Assembly (NCBI GenBank): GCA_003833135.1
Contig: QZLH01000040.1
Span: forward strand, 40,731-104,730
Source: Oehlia diaphana
Lineage: Eukaryota; Glomeromycota; Glomeromycetes; Glomerales; Glomeraceae
Direction of reading: 5' to 3'
Length of the DNA: 64,000 nucleotides
The first letter of the stretch is position 1. The number at the start of each line of letters is the position of its first letter. This document shows, piece by piece, positions 12,446 to 26,400 of this stretch. The notes beneath the pieces are model-generated. The model worked only from the letters and a program-made list of their open reading frames with translations, was not told the origin of the DNA and made no database searches. The translations under genes and the position numbers were made by a program.

Positions 12446-14963
12446 AATAATCAAATAAGCATTATATATATAGTGCTATCAAAGGAATTAATTAATTTTT
12501 GTAATGTGAGTATATTTACACGATTCTTGGCGTATTTGAAATTATAAAGGTTTACATTTTTTAGGGCACGAAGTTTGCGGATAATTGAAATATTTTACTA
12601 TTGGAAGGTATGATGAGCTTAGCTAAATGTGTTTTTTAATAATTGCTCATAACGATCATGTTTTACTTTGAGAAAATTACATTTTTATGGATTGTGAGAG
12701 TAATTCTTTGTATTTCATATACGTTGCTATTTGTAAAAGGTATCTTTTTATTATTTATAATTGTTTTATGATAAGTTTACGACAACATTTCACATGACAT
12801 ACATAATGTATTCGGCTAAGAACATTAATAAAAATAGATACTATTTTCTTCAGCTTTGAGTATGTTTCTTATAGTATTTTTATATACAATATATATAACA
12901 TATATACACTATATAGCTGAGTTACAAATATACTTTATAGAAAAAATGTTAATAAAGAAACGTGGCGGGTGTCAGCGTAGTATTTTCGGAGCAAATTTTG
13001 CTTCACCAATAGACAACTAGATTTCAGATGTTTTGGAGTGATTTTGGGGAGATATATGACTTGTGAAGAAAAACCAATTGTCAAGATTCAAAGGAACTTT
13101 TATTTGAAATTATTTATGGAGTATTACAAAATTTGAAACAAGAACACTGAGAAAGTAAATTTTTCGTATTTAGTTCGCTTAAAAGTGGCGAGTTCAGAAT
13201 GCAATAACCTCCAGGCGAATATTTTAGTACAAATATTGCATTTGCGTCATGTGGCAGTTTTTATTTAAATTATAAGTTAATTGCTAAGAACTTGATATAA
13301 AATTAACGCAGATAGTTAAAATAATGTAACTTATTAATTTCGGTAAATGAATAATATATCATCAGTAACAGAAATCTGGATAATGTTTTTTTTTAAAAAA
13401 ATAATGTTAAAATGAATAATGATTGTATTGTTAGCTAATATAATAAATATGAAAAAAATTTTATTAATTTGCAATAATTCATGGGTATCCGTAGGATTTT
13501 TAAATAAAATTTTGACCATTAATCGAATCTAAGATATTAATAATACTCGTTATTTGTATAAGAATATATATATATTATTTAATTTTATTATTATTGTTAA
13601 TATCAAACCCAAGCTTTTTTGTTAAATAGTCTGTCATTATATCGACCAGACGTCGATAATGTGTATTGATATTATAATTATTGTCATAATGAATAGTTTT
13701 ATCAAAATGAATCGCAAATAAATAATTTGACTTCTAAAAATTTATCATGGTTTACCAATTTCTAGTGAATTTCAGTTGATTCTCTTTAAACTTCGTTTTC
13801 TATTTAAAATTAAATGTTAAAGTATTCTTATTTGATTCATTAGCTATTTTAGCCTTTTCTTTTAGGGTCCCTATTCCAACACTTCTGCAGGTGCACTTAT
13901 GACCACCGTACCGTATATATTTCCAATATATCATAATTTTTCAAAAGGGCTTATACTATACAAAATAAATAATCACGAAATTTTAGTATACTTGTACTTA
14001 GAAAACATCATTATCATAATTGCAGATTTACTGCATTTTGTATAGCTCCAAGTTCAACTATTATATTATTCAATTTCATTAAAAATTTTTTTTTTCAATT
14101 AACATTAAGAAAAAAAGATCATTATTATACCGCCAGATTTCCTCATTTATGGTCTTTAAACCAACTAGTAGTTTAATAGCGGCACTTAAGAGTTACTTTA
14201 GGTTATAATTCATAAATATTAAAATTTTTAGGAAAGCCTTTTTGTAGATAATACGACTAGAAGGTTTTACAGTACGTTTTCCACTGATGCAGAAAATGTT
14301 ACAGTAATGACTTGTCATTTTTCCGGCTGCTCGATAGAGCATTTGAGATTAAAAATATACTAAAATTATAATTTTATTAATAAAATTTTTCATTTTTTAA
14401 TTTAAATTTGGATAAATAGCAATAAGCGTACTACATATAGCAGATGAAAATAAGAAAAATATTATATATTATATAATCGATTATATCTTAAAAAGTCAGC
14501 TAACAAAAATAAGGACCTAACTTGTATATTATCGTAGGTATTAAGTATAAAAAAAAGAAATAATATTCGAATACAGTAATATATATATATAAATAAATGA
14601 ATATTTAATTAGCATTCATAGTATAAATGTTAAATTAATGATAAAATAAATTATGATGCATAGTATCATAATAAATTTTCAAGATTAAGTTTAATCACAT
14701 TTAATAATAATTTATGTTCTTTATAGTTAACTGATTTTTGTAATGCAAATAATCGTTACCAAAAATCTATATACATATCGATTTTAAGATCTAGAACGAT
14801 TTATATGTGGTATGCTGTGTCATCGTAAAAAAAAATATATTCCAAATCTAGTAATAACATACATATGATTTACTATCTCAATATATATGGGCACACCACT
14901 TTTCTGTATGTATATGCTATAATCATTTTTTTATAGAGCGAGCCCTTGTTGAATAAACCTCAA
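12446..14963. other. Long AT-rich intergenic region
   Basis: No gene recognised. Low-complexity AT sequence with TA runs (for example near 13565 and 14580). I looked here for the missing MATH or USP catalytic exons of the downstream USP7-like gene (Cys box, HYVAY box) and saw none. Confidence 0.5.
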
Positions 14964-17900
14964 ATGAAACACCTTTATCTCACCATCAAGGTAATTTTTT
15001 TTTTTAAAAAAAAAGAAATGTCTCAAATTCTTATTATTAATTATTTCATTTTTTACATGCAAATAGATTGTAACTACCGAAAAATTCGATAAACATCAAG
15101 GATTTGACCTTGTCAATTTTGATCATCAATTTTTATTTTATGATGTATATACATTTAAGATTCTGAAAGCCGAAACGTATAGTGTTTTTAAAGAAAATAT
15201 TTCTCGAACTTTCAATGTCCCTTCGAAACAAGTAAGATTCTGGGTTTTTGTATATCGACAGAATAAAACCATTCGACCTGATCATCCAATACCAGAATCT
15301 TATATGAATATTAGTAATACACTTTTTCTATATTTCTATATATATTTAAATTTATTATTATAATGATCTTATAATCATTTTATTTTATTATAATAAATAG
15401 GTATGGAGGGAATTCGTGATGAAATAGTTCCACGACAGAATGAATTGAAGTTATACATGGAGGTAGCAGACAAGCCAATAAATGATGAGGTGTATAATTA
15501 TTATATAATATAATTCTTCCGAATTTTTTATGCTAGGTTTTAGAACTTATATTATCAAATATATGTAGACATGGTTCCCTTTAATTGAAGAAAATAAGAA
15601 TATAATTGTTTTTCTCAAGTATTTTGATCCTGATACACAAACTTTGGAGTAAGATATTTTTTTTTTTATTTATCCAATATATTAAAATAAAGATATTAAC
15701 ATATCATTATCATACAGAGGTCTTGGTCATTTATATGTACAAGAGTTTGATAAAGTTGGAGATTATATTAATGTTTTCTGTAAGAGAAAGAATCTTCCAC
15801 CAGATACTCCTTTGAAAATATATGAAGTAAGAATCATATTAAATGTCATAGAATTATATAGTGGGTTTATAAATCTTTTTAAAAAAATAAATGTATCATT
15901 ATAGGAAATAAAACCAAGCATGATAGAAGAAATGAACCCTAATTTCACAATTAAACAATCAGAAATACAAAATGGGGATATAATTTGTTTTCAAAAGGCA
16001 TCAAACATGAAGTATGTCCTCACCAATATTTATTTGAAATATTAAATATTAAGCAAAATTTTTTAATATCTTTTTAGGATCAGGGAACATATTAAAAGTA
16101 TTCGTATCTTTGAAATTCCTAAGTTCTATAAATTATTATCAACTTTTACTGTCAAGGTAATTTTCAATAAAATAACATTTTTTTTTTATTGTTATTTATC
16201 CTATTTATCATTATTTAAACAATAATTTTTTTTGTACTGAATATAGGTTGTGACTGTTGAAAAATTCAAAAAGTATCAAGGGTTTGATCTTGCTAATTTT
16301 GAAAACACGCCACTTTCTGATATATATTTATATAAGATCTTAATGAATACAACTTATGGCGTATTTAAAGAAAATGTTTCTCAATATTTCAATATTCCCT
16401 CTGAACAAGTAAGGTTTTGGATTTTAGTGAATCGTCAAAATGGAACTGTTCGACCTGATGTTCCAATACCAGAATCTTATTCTAATACAAGTAATATATT
16501 TTTAATTATTATTTTTTTTTCCTTGATTTTTATTATAAAATTTTAATTTACTTCATTATACTAGGCATGAAGGAAATTCATGCAAGGTTGATTTCCCAAG
16601 AAGATGAAATGAAACTTTATATGGAGGTAGCAGACAAAAAATTTAATGGCAAGGTATATAATTTTTATATAACTTATTTTGTCTTTTCAGATTTTTACCT
16701 TGAATTTAAACTTATATATATTAATATATTATCAAATAAACTTTTGCAGACATTGCTCTCTTCGATAAAAGAAAATATTAGTATATTGATTTTCCTTAAA
16801 TATTTTGATCCCGATACGCAAACTTTAGAGTATGATTTATTTTTATATTTATCCTTTTATGAAATTTCTAACATATTTAATAAAAATCTTTATATTTAAT
16901 CGTAGAGGTCTGGGTCATTTATATGTACGAAGGTTTGATAAAAGTAGTAACTATATTCATACTCTCTGTAAGAAAAAGAATTTTCCATTAGATACACCTT
17001 TGAAACTATATGAAGTGAGCAAATTTAAATATTATAGAATTATGTATCATTTAATAATGATGAATCTTTTAACATATTATATATATTATAGGAAATCAAA
17101 CCAAACATGATTGATGAAATAGATCTTAGATTCACTTTCCAACGATTAGAGTTACAAAATGGTGATATAATTTGTTTTCAAAAGAATTTAACGGAAAAAG
17201 AGTGTGTATTAAAAACTTTATTACCTTTTAATACTAGATATTAATTATTAAAGATCATTTAATACCTTTTTTTTAGAATTCAAGAGCATATTGAAGCTGG
17301 TCGTATTCATAGTATTCCTCAGTTTTATGAATCTTTGTCTTTACATACTGTTTTTTCATTCAAGTCAAGGTTGAAAAATTATCCTAAATTTAATTTAATA
17401 TTAAATAAAAAATTAACATATAATCAAGCATGTATAGTCCAAATTTTTTTATAGTTTTGATATATATTATATAATTATTTAATTAATCTTACATTATTTT
17501 ACTGTAGGTCGCTGAAGCAGTTGCTTTTCATTTGAACATAGATCTACTTAAAATAAGATTTGAAAAACCGTATGGCCCAATTGAACAAACTGCCAATCGC
17601 GCCCTTTTAGATATGATTCGGAAACCAAAAGTATATTATGAAATACTGGATGGAGATTTTATAGAACCTGAAAAGCCTGAAGATACAGAAAAGGAAAAGT
17701 TCTTTAAAATCATTTGGCTTGGAAACACTATTAAAAATGAGGTAGTGTATATGTGTGTATTTTTTGTATGTACAGTATATCATAGAACAAAAAAAATTGA
17801 TTAAAATTAATTTTAGGAAATTATTGATATTCGCCTTCAAAAGGATGCCATTGTTAGTGAAATAATAAAAGAAATTTTAAAAAAGGTAACATTGTCATCA

Positions 17901-18613
17901 CCAGATGCTAAAATAAGATTATATGAAGTTATGAATCATAAAATTCAAAAAGAGTACAAGGAAACCGAACTGACAGGTAGGATACAGGAATTTATGACAT
18001 TATATGCAGAGGTGAATTTATGTTATGATTTGTTTTTTATTGTTTATTTTTTGGTTATTTTAACTTGAATGCATATTCTTATTAATAATATGTGATTTAC
18101 TGTATGATAATTACAGGAAATACCTCAAGATGAATTACTCGCTAATTCGAATGATCAAATAATACAAGTATATCATTTCATAAAAGATCCAATACAAACA
18201 CATGGAATTCCATTTAAATTTGTTATTAAAAATGTAATTTTATTTATAATTAGTTTTTTTGATTAAATAGCTTTTAAAAAGAATTTTTAACATATATAAT
18301 TTTTAAATTCAGGGTGAGACACTCACTGATATTAAGATACGTCTTCAGCTTCGACTTGGTATGAATAAAATTGAATTTTCGAGAATAAAAATTGCAATTA
18401 TATCAGAAATAACATACGAAAAACCTGAATATCTCGAGGATGATGGTAAATTAATATTTTAATTTCATTTTATATTCAATGATTTGTTAATGGTACGTGA
18501 TTTTATTAGATATAATCTTATCGGAAAGGGAATTGTCAAATACGGATTATCTGGGTCTTGATCACGTAGATGAAACTGAGAGCGCAGAGAAAATTATTTA
18601 CATTCGAGGCTAA
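14964..18613 (+). CDS. USP7 C-terminal (UBL) domain protein, no catalytic domain, copy 1
   Basis: About 18 exons, roughly 950 residues. The start ATG (14964) gives MKHLYLTIK|IVTTEKFDKHQGFD, matching the point in USP7 just after the catalytic domain (HLYMQVQIVAEDQF in the human enzyme). Unit A (15067-16158) and unit B (16247 to about 17370) are tandem copies of the USP7 UBL1-2 / ICP0-binding module; shared marks are QVRFW, VFLKYFDPDTQTLE, GLGHLYV, PPDTPLKIYEEIKP and NGDIICFQK. Then comes the USP7 C2 region (IIWLGNTIKNE, KIRLYEVMNHKI, DELLANSNDQIIQVYHF, GIPFKFVIKNGET, YLGLDHVDETE) ending IYIRG and TAA. The terminal activating tail of human USP7 is absent. A stop lies in frame at 14936, so no upstream coding in this exon. 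One intron (17428-17507) has a GC donor. Likely a binding protein without protease activity; alternatively the 5' two-thirds were lost in duplication. Confidence 0.85.
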
Positions 18614-18831
18614 TATTTTGTGCTTTACTGATTTAACGTTTATATATACGGAAACTTGGATTATCTATTCTAAGGTTGTCTTTAGAATAAAACGATTTTT
18701 TAAATACTTGCCGATAATCTGATATTAAACTATTATGTATAAATGTAAATTTATATCTAATCAAGTTTTAAGAGAATCTTTTCCACTATATCTGATACAT
18801 TGCAAAATAAAGTAAAATACAATTTTATATA

Positions 18832-18866
<35 letters not shown>

Positions 18867-20523
18867 GAATTTATATTCTTTCAAGTCGAAAGCTGTGCAA
18901 AAATTATGAACATAAATTACAAAATAATAATATTTTATTTTAGTTTCGTGTCATTATAAAGAATCAATTTTGTTTATCCTTATAACAAACCAACGATCAC
19001 TCCTATAACCCTTTTAACGCCTTGTCAAATCTTCCATATAAATGTAATGTGATAGTTGGCTTTCGAACAATAAACCCTTTCTGATGAAGTATAACATTTT
19101 CAGGAGAACTTTATTATTGCATTATATATGTTCTATCTACGCCAAGGTTTGTTGCTGTGAGCATAGATTAGCCGTAAATAGTTGGAAAACTAAAAGTCAA
19201 GTAATTATTAAATCAAAATTACCATCTTTTTGCTAACCATAATAGTGTAGTTTTTACAGCCAATTTACAACTTATGTTTATAATATTACAACCACTAAGG
19301 TTGTCTCTATCTACACTCTATCTAATGTAATAAAAAATATGCGATCAGTTTTCCCCTCAATTACATTAATATACATGTACAGTTTAAAATCAATCAAATT
19401 TTTATTACTTTATTCTTTATTATTTTTGTAAATACATGAGAAAGGGCTAACCCGGCTTCTTTTTCATGTATTATTTACAAAAAAAATAACAAAAGGAGCC
19501 AAGATATTTGAATTTTAAACATGTGCGTGTTTTTATATATTCGCAAATATAGACCTTATGAATCTACTGTTATTTATGCCGTGAGTGAATGAGAATAGCT
19601 AACCCGCTTAAATTAGCTGAAATACAACTACTCGTTCGGCCAAGACTGTCTCTTGGTTCTTATATAATTACCACCACGTGTAATTTACTGTATGTTTCGC
19701 AAGAATTAGGCTTTCTGAAAGCTTATTGATAATAAGTTTATAATCAGGGTGAAACATTTCGATTATCAATGCAAAATTTGGCGCAAAAAGTTTGCACGTA
19801 AATAAAAAATAATTTATATACAAGCCTTTCCGAGAAAACCTTATTATAACAGTATACAGTATATAAATAAATTAGATGAATATTCTTGTGACTTTTTTTT
19901 TTGCGTAATACTCAGCTACTATTTGGCTAAACAACGACTTTTTTACTAATAGTTGCAACTTGTAAAGTCTCGTTACATCCGATCAATGTGAATGTTGTCC
20001 AATTTTTTTTAATATAAATTAAGATATCGTCATTAGGATAATTCACAATCCCGGATATTAACCCTAATTCCAGCCAAAAACTATATATAAAGTGAACATA
20101 CCACGTGGACATCAGATAAGGGCTGCCTTTAAATTACAATCTAAATAACTAACTTATTAACAAAAAAAAAAAAAAAGATTTTTTTAAAAAATTGATAAAA
20201 AATGTTCGCCCTATTTGCTTTTATATTTCTTTTGATCATTTTTATTTATATCAATATACCACTTGATAAGGTACTTTTTAAAAAATTATTAATTCAAAAT
20301 AAAGTTTAAAGTAAATTTTATTAATGAGTTTTTGATAGAATGAACCACCACTTAAGATTATATTCATTAGGAAAAAAAGTAAGAGAAATATTATTAAGAT
20401 TTTCCCTTACTATTAAATTATTGATAAATATATAAGCGAATACTATAAATATTCTATTTAATACTATAAAATAACAGTAATATAACCTATATTCAGAAGA
20501 ATTTTTTTGAAATACTGATGGAA
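18614..20523. other. Intergenic, AT-rich with hairpins
   Basis: No gene recognised. A strong inverted repeat lies at about 19420-19490 (arms around TTGTAAATACATGAGAAAG, loop with GGCTAACCCGG), and a related word (AGCTAACCCGCTT) recurs near 19596. An open stretch on the minus strand at 19927-20112 starts MSTWYVHFIYSF and has no recognisable family. Confidence 0.45.
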
Positions 20524-21330
20524 TTATCCGAATGTAAACATATTCTCAGATTTTAATTTTGCGAAATAACTGGAGTAATATTCAGCACTTGCAGCAGAAT
20601 TTCCGTTAAGAAGCATCAGCAAATACTTGGTTAGAAGCAACTGGATTATGCCTGGAATGAAACAGAAAGTCACAATATCATGCGCTTTATAATCAATTAT
20701 TTGGCTGTAATTATGTTTATCAGCTTCATGATTAAGGTCATTGGCATTAAGACTTCCAGTCAAATCAAGTACTTCTATTGGTTGATTACTTGATAAATAT
20801 GTTGTCATTCCGATTGATACTCTATCATTGGTGTTTCCGTCAAATCTAATAGTGCCCAAACAAGCTTCAACATCACTAATGATTATGGGAAAATCTCAAA
20901 AGTTTTCGTATAGGAATACACATTGCAAATGGGTTCGAATCATCATGTTGTGCCCCAAATCTCAATATTCCTCAAATTGACCGATGTGAAAAGTAATGCT
21001 TTGAAAATTCTTAAGGCATTATAAAGATGGGCTGATAATTTAGGCCGATCGTTGATTTGGGGCAATCGTCAACTTGGGGCACAACAATCATGAAGAAAAT
21101 CAACACAGTGTTCATCTGGATTACAATTTTATCAAATATTTCATAAATGTTCGCCATCAGCATAACATACAACTTTTATTTGGGTCAGAGATCCGCACCA
21201 GGAGCTTGAATAAATAAGGTAGTTACGATCTGGGCATGAGGCAACAGTGTCTCTCTTGGAAAGCACTATGGTTGTTGTTATGATCACAACTAAAAAAAAA
21301 AAGTGTATATTTAAACAATTGAGCAAACAT
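20524..21330 (-). pseudogene. Possible small secreted protein gene, frame broken at a T homopolymer
   Basis: On the minus strand an ATG at 21330 starts MFAQLFKYTLFFF, then an 11-T run shifts out of frame. With ten Ts it would run into LVVIITTTIVLSKRD, a signal-peptide-like hydrophobic stretch ending at a Lys-Arg. Next is a Cys-containing segment (TVASCPDRNYLIYSSSWCGS) and a stop at 21141. A second open stretch lies at 20524-20880 (ACLGTIRFDGNTNDRVSIGM ... MFTFG, TAG/TAA-delimited) that reads like a real exon. The splice joining them could not be fixed; TCCTG|GTGCGG with AG|TGATG would keep frame but has a weak donor. A MITE (20946-21086) sits between them. No family recognised. It may be a decayed gene, or a real gene with a homopolymer error. 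Confidence 0.35.
20946..21086. mobile_element. MITE with TGTTGTGCCCCAA termini
   Basis: TGTTGTGCCCCAA (20946-20958) is exactly mirrored by TTGGGGCACAACA (21074-21086). Inner words repeat the theme (GATTTGGGGCAATCG, TCAACTTGGGG), so there is a second inverted layer. ATCA flanks both ends, possibly a short target duplication. 141 bp, non-coding. Confidence 0.7.
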
Positions 21331-23419
21331 TGTTCTCAGATGCAAAAAGAAAAGTGTGTGCTTTAAGTTGTTCTTGTAGAAAAAAGGCTTTTGTAGATGT
21401 ATTAATTACGAAGAAAGTATCACCATTTTATATATTTTAACAGAAAATTCATTTTCTTTATTAGTAGGTATTTTTAATTAATTACCAATTTATATATTTA
21501 TTTATTTTTTCTAAAAGTTGTTTACCATCTTTTTCCGTAAAAGGCTCATCTAGATGTCAATTCTTGAATGCTCATTTCCTCATCCCGATCGGTGAAACTT
21601 CATCATTAAAATTTAAAATTTTGAATTTAATGATCATAATTAATAAAGTAGAATTATCAAACGTACATTTCAGGATACAACATATTTATATACTATATAT
21701 AAATCATTCATATATAATAATTACAATGAAAACTTAACATATCGTTTGCTTAGTCACATGCTATTTTAGCCACAGTTAGAGGTTGGATTTGCGTAAAATT
21801 AAAGATATTTTTTGCTAATGTCATATTTTTCACTTGCTTATTTTCACAGAATTTTTGAAAAGTCATATGTTACAATTGCTTATTTTTTGAGTAAATTTGG
21901 TATTATTTATATTATTTAATAATGCATTATATAACATCTAATATAAGCGATGGTAATAATACTATGCAAAAATTAATAGGGGATGAAAAAAATTACTAAG
22001 ACGGATATTTTATCAATTGATTCTTGATTCTCGGGTTTCGATTTTCGATTGAATCGATTCCAATCCTTTGGTCTTGTCATGTGTAAGTAGGTTTAAATAT
22101 TATGATTTATGCGAAATCATGATATTCTTTTGTAAAATTACTTTTTTTCTTCTTCTTTTTCTTTTTTAACTTTATATAATTTATGCATTTTTGCGCAATA
22201 AAGAGGTCGGTCACATTTGTTACATTCGAAATCACAATGTACATACTAATTTTGTGTCTTAATATTCTACGTGTAGAATCAATTGAAGTTACGCTTATAT
22301 GTTAATGATTGATGTGTATCACTCAATAACTCAATAAAAAATGAAAGTTTCAATGTGATATTTCAAGAAGTTTATGAAAATGGTATGTGATAAGATGTTT
22401 AGTGCTATCTTAAGCTTTTTATAAAAAAATTTTCGAAAATATGATATTGATCGCAAATTTATGAATGGAACTAAACCACTTGCCAAATTGAATCGGATGT
22501 CTTAAGGTGAATGAAAATATTTGATTATTCTAAGACTAATTGTTAAGTAAGTCACTTTGCATACAACCTATAAAAATGAATATATATGTTGTGCTTTATG
22601 CATCGATTTGCGTCAGTTAATAACTGACGCGTGTCACCTGTATGATGTATCTGCACAATAAGGTCTTCCATAGTAAACACTTCCACTTTTTTATGAAATT
22701 TTGTAATTTATAAACAATTTTGAATGAAGTGTTTCTATGATAATCAACATAATATTTTAGGATTTTTTAATGTGATAAATAAATTATTTAATAATAAAAA
22801 AATTTTATTAAGCCTGGAAATTTAAATACCATCCCCACTCCGGCCAAGGGCTGGTATAGGACGACACATTGCCGTCGGAAACAATATATAAATAAGTAAC
22901 ACGATTAACCGTAATTATTATAGGTTAGAATCAGATAGTTGCACAGCTCGTAAAATAATGTGTCTCGTGATTCTTTCCTGTACAATTTATTATAATCGGG
23001 AATTAATGGAATTTGGTAATCTTTTCATCCTTTATCCTTATAACACAATAGTAATTTGGAATAGAACGAATCATTTCCAAATTTATTTTCGCTTCAATTG
23101 GGATGATATAATAACTATGATTTTTGAACAATTTCGTAATAGCATGATTACAAATCATGAAAAAAAATATGTAATCCCGTAAAAAAAAAAATTGCTTTAT
23201 GCATCAAGTAAATGATTTCGTATATATCAAACGTATCGTTTGTTGTGATTATATAAATTTACTTATAAATTAAAAAGTAATTTCATGAATGAAATAAAGG
23301 AACACTTGATTGTAACGATACAGATGAATGCGCTTCAGGCATCTGATTTATGTCATTATCAACTGATGCAAATTATACAAGTAGAGTATTCTATTATTAT
23401 AACTATCATATTATTATTA
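21331..23419. other. Intergenic, 3' side of ABC copy A
   Basis: Up to about 22948 no gene was recognised. A perfect 21-nt palindrome (GCGTCAGTTA-A-TAACTGACGC, 22610-22630) and a short GC-richer patch (22830-22885) stand out. From 22949 the sequence is the start of the triplicated ABC segment. The 74-codon open stretch at 22958-23182 is not kept in the other two copies and is probably not a gene. Confidence 0.45.
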
Positions 23420-26400
23420 TTATTCTTTGTTTCTCCTACTGTTTTTACGTAATGAATAATAAGCAAGAACACGCATTACAATACAGAAACCTAATAATAC
23501 TATTAGATTAGCATACCAAGGTAAGTCATTTAATCCTAGATTCTCTATTATAGAAATACCGGGAATACTTGACATTGGAACATCTCCTGTGTCACACATA
23601 CTTAATTCTCCGGCAGGTAATTCTCCTGGTCTAGCACATCTAAATTGAGCTTTCGGTGAATCAAATTGAATTTGCATAAGCAAAGAATACGAGTATCTTA
23701 CGTATGACTATTAATAGAGAGAAAATTGGTAATTTTATTGGTTTGAAAAAAATTTCTTACTAATAATATGATAAATAAGTTTTATCGTAACTACTTACAA
23801 GATATTTTAACCAAGTTAAGCCAGTTGGTAAATGTCTTACATAAAATCCACCTGCTAACATAGTTGCAAGCATAAATACCAAACTAACAACTATATTCGA
23901 TAGGAAAAAATTCAATTATTTAAATAAATATTACAAAATTATAAGATTAAAACATTTAAAATAATACTTACTTATACTTTTTTGTACGTTCAATATAGTG
24001 GCACCAAATAAATAACCGAAACTCTGAGTAGTTAATGCATTAAGTAAAATTACTACTAAATAAGCTACAAATCTACCAAAATCTGGTAATAGGTTTGATG
24101 CCCAATATACTGGGATAGTAAATAATGTAGGATTAAATAAGACTAAAGGTAATTCGGCGATTTGTTTGGATAAATAATATGATAGTAAACGATAAGATCG
24201 TGATTGACGTTCTTTCGATAACATGACTAAATCCAACGGGAAAGATAATACTGATTCACTCAATACATAGAATGACCAAACTACACTACCGAAGAACATC
24301 TATAATAAAATATAAATAGAAATTTAGAATAAATAAAGTTTAAAAAAAAAAAAAGAATTTTATATCATGCATCGATACTCACACTTCCAATACGATCATT
24401 TATATTAGTTTCTGAGAAAGGAATTTGAAGCCAAATTAAGATACAATATATAGTCAAAGCAATGGTGTGAGATATATTAACTTTTGATAAGCTAATTTTT
24501 ATATTTTGTTTAAAGGTTCTTTCGGTAAGAATCGAGAGTTGTTGCAAAAATGTAGCTTCCCAACGACGTTCACTTGTAACCGGTGCATTTAATATGGTAT
24601 TACTTAATTGATTATCAGCACGCGTTCTACGAGAATACTTTTCGACTACTTGTTTTCCAGTTGGATCATCACGAGTTTTATGTGTATATGCATTTATTAA
24701 TTTCTGCTTGATTGTATTATCGTTTAAAAGTTCCACTATAATGAAAATAATGTTGCATATATTTATTTAAATTTTAAAATATTAATGTTTATAATAAAAC
24801 AATTATACATACATATATAATCAGCGGGATTAAAATTAGGGTGACATTTATATCCTTGATCAGCAAGGTAATCCACTACACCAGCTCTTTCACCAAAATA
24901 GACCATATGTCCATCAGCCATTAACATTAATTTATCGAAAGATTCAAATACTTGAGATGAAGGTTGGTGGATAACCATAATAATGGTTTTCTTTTGCTTA
25001 ACAGCGAATTCTTTAAGAATTTTTGTAATCTCAAGGGCCAATGAAGAATCTGATAATGAAATTAGAGTAAGAAATTGAAGCGAATATTTCGAATTATCTT
25101 TTGATTATTTACCTAAACCGGATGTTGGTTCATCTAGTAAAATGACACTTGGATCTGTTAACAGTTCAGATGCAATGTTGGCTCGTTTTCTTTCTCCTCC
25201 CGATACACCACGAGTTATATGGTCTCCTATTATCGTATTGGCACATTTCGTCAAATTTAATAATGCCATAGTATTCTCAACTTGTTTTAATTTATCACGT
25301 CGTGACATTTCACGTGGAAGACGTAATCGAGCCTATTAAATTTGTAAATAAAAAAAATTAATTCAAATATGAAAAAAAGTATCGACATACAGTACAAAGA
25401 AGTAGAGAACGATGGCGCAGCATTTTAGTTTTGCGTTCTATCTACGTTACTTACAGTGTAACTGAGAGTTTCCTTTACGGTTAAATGAGAGAAAAAGATA
25501 TCATCTTGAGTACAATAAGCAACAAACCTCTTTGAATTTTTCGTTATTTTATGACCATTTAGAGTTATAGTTCCTTGAAATCCTTTACTTCCAACGTGAT
25601 CGCCAAGAAGATTTAACAAAGTTGTTTTACCGCAACCAGAAGGTCCAATGATCGCGAGAACCTCACCTTATTTTTAGATGAAATAAGATTATTAATTTTT
25701 TAAAAAATATACATGTACAAAATTTGCAAAATTCATAAATTAGTTACCTGGATTAGCACAACCATGAATATTTTCTATTATTTTTCGTACATGTTTACCG
25801 GATTCTAATTTAGAATCAGAATTTTTAATTTTATTCCACCAGGATACATTATGTTCTTCAGATATAGAATAATTTATTCCATACCATTCTACGTAAGCAG
25901 GATTCCTCGCGGATGTTGATCCTTTTTCAGTACTCTGTATTAATTCTGTTCGTTTTGCTGATCTTTCTATTTGAATTGAGAGATCATTAATATCATCACT
26001 TCCTTCGAATTTTGTCTAAAAAAAAGGAAAGAAGGATTATCGATTTAATTTTTTTTTTTATTTNNNNNNNNNNNNNNNNNNNNNNNNNNNNNNNNNNNNN
26101 NNNNNNNNNNNNNNNNNNNNNNNNNNNNNNNNNNNNNNNNNNNNNNNNNNNNNNNNNNNNNNNNNNNNNNNNNNNNNNNNNNNNNNNNNNNNNNNNNNNN
26201 NNNNNNNNNNNNNNNNNNNNNNNNNNNNNNNNNNNNNNNNNNNNNNNNNNNNNNNNNNNNNNNNNNNNNNNNNNNNNNNNNNNNNNNNNNNNNNNNNNNN
26301 NNNNNNNNNNNNNNNNNNNNNNNNNNNNNNNNNNNNNNNNNNNNNNNNNNNNNNNNNNNNNNNNNNNNNNNNNNNNNNNNNNNNNNNNNNNNNNNNNNNN

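Noticed and set aside
20932..20945. GGGTTCGAATC, a perfect tRNA B-box-like motif
   Set aside because: No A-box, acceptor stem or cloverleaf could be drawn upstream; it lies at the edge of a MITE.
22958..23182. 74-codon open frame in the 3' flank of ABC copy A
   Set aside because: The homologous flanks of copies B and C have indels that break the frame, with no sign of coding constraint.
25142..25339. Plus-strand open frame opposite the ABC signature exon (also at 33936-34130)
   Set aside because: Shadow of the conserved NBD exon on the other strand; it follows the codon structure of the minus-strand gene.
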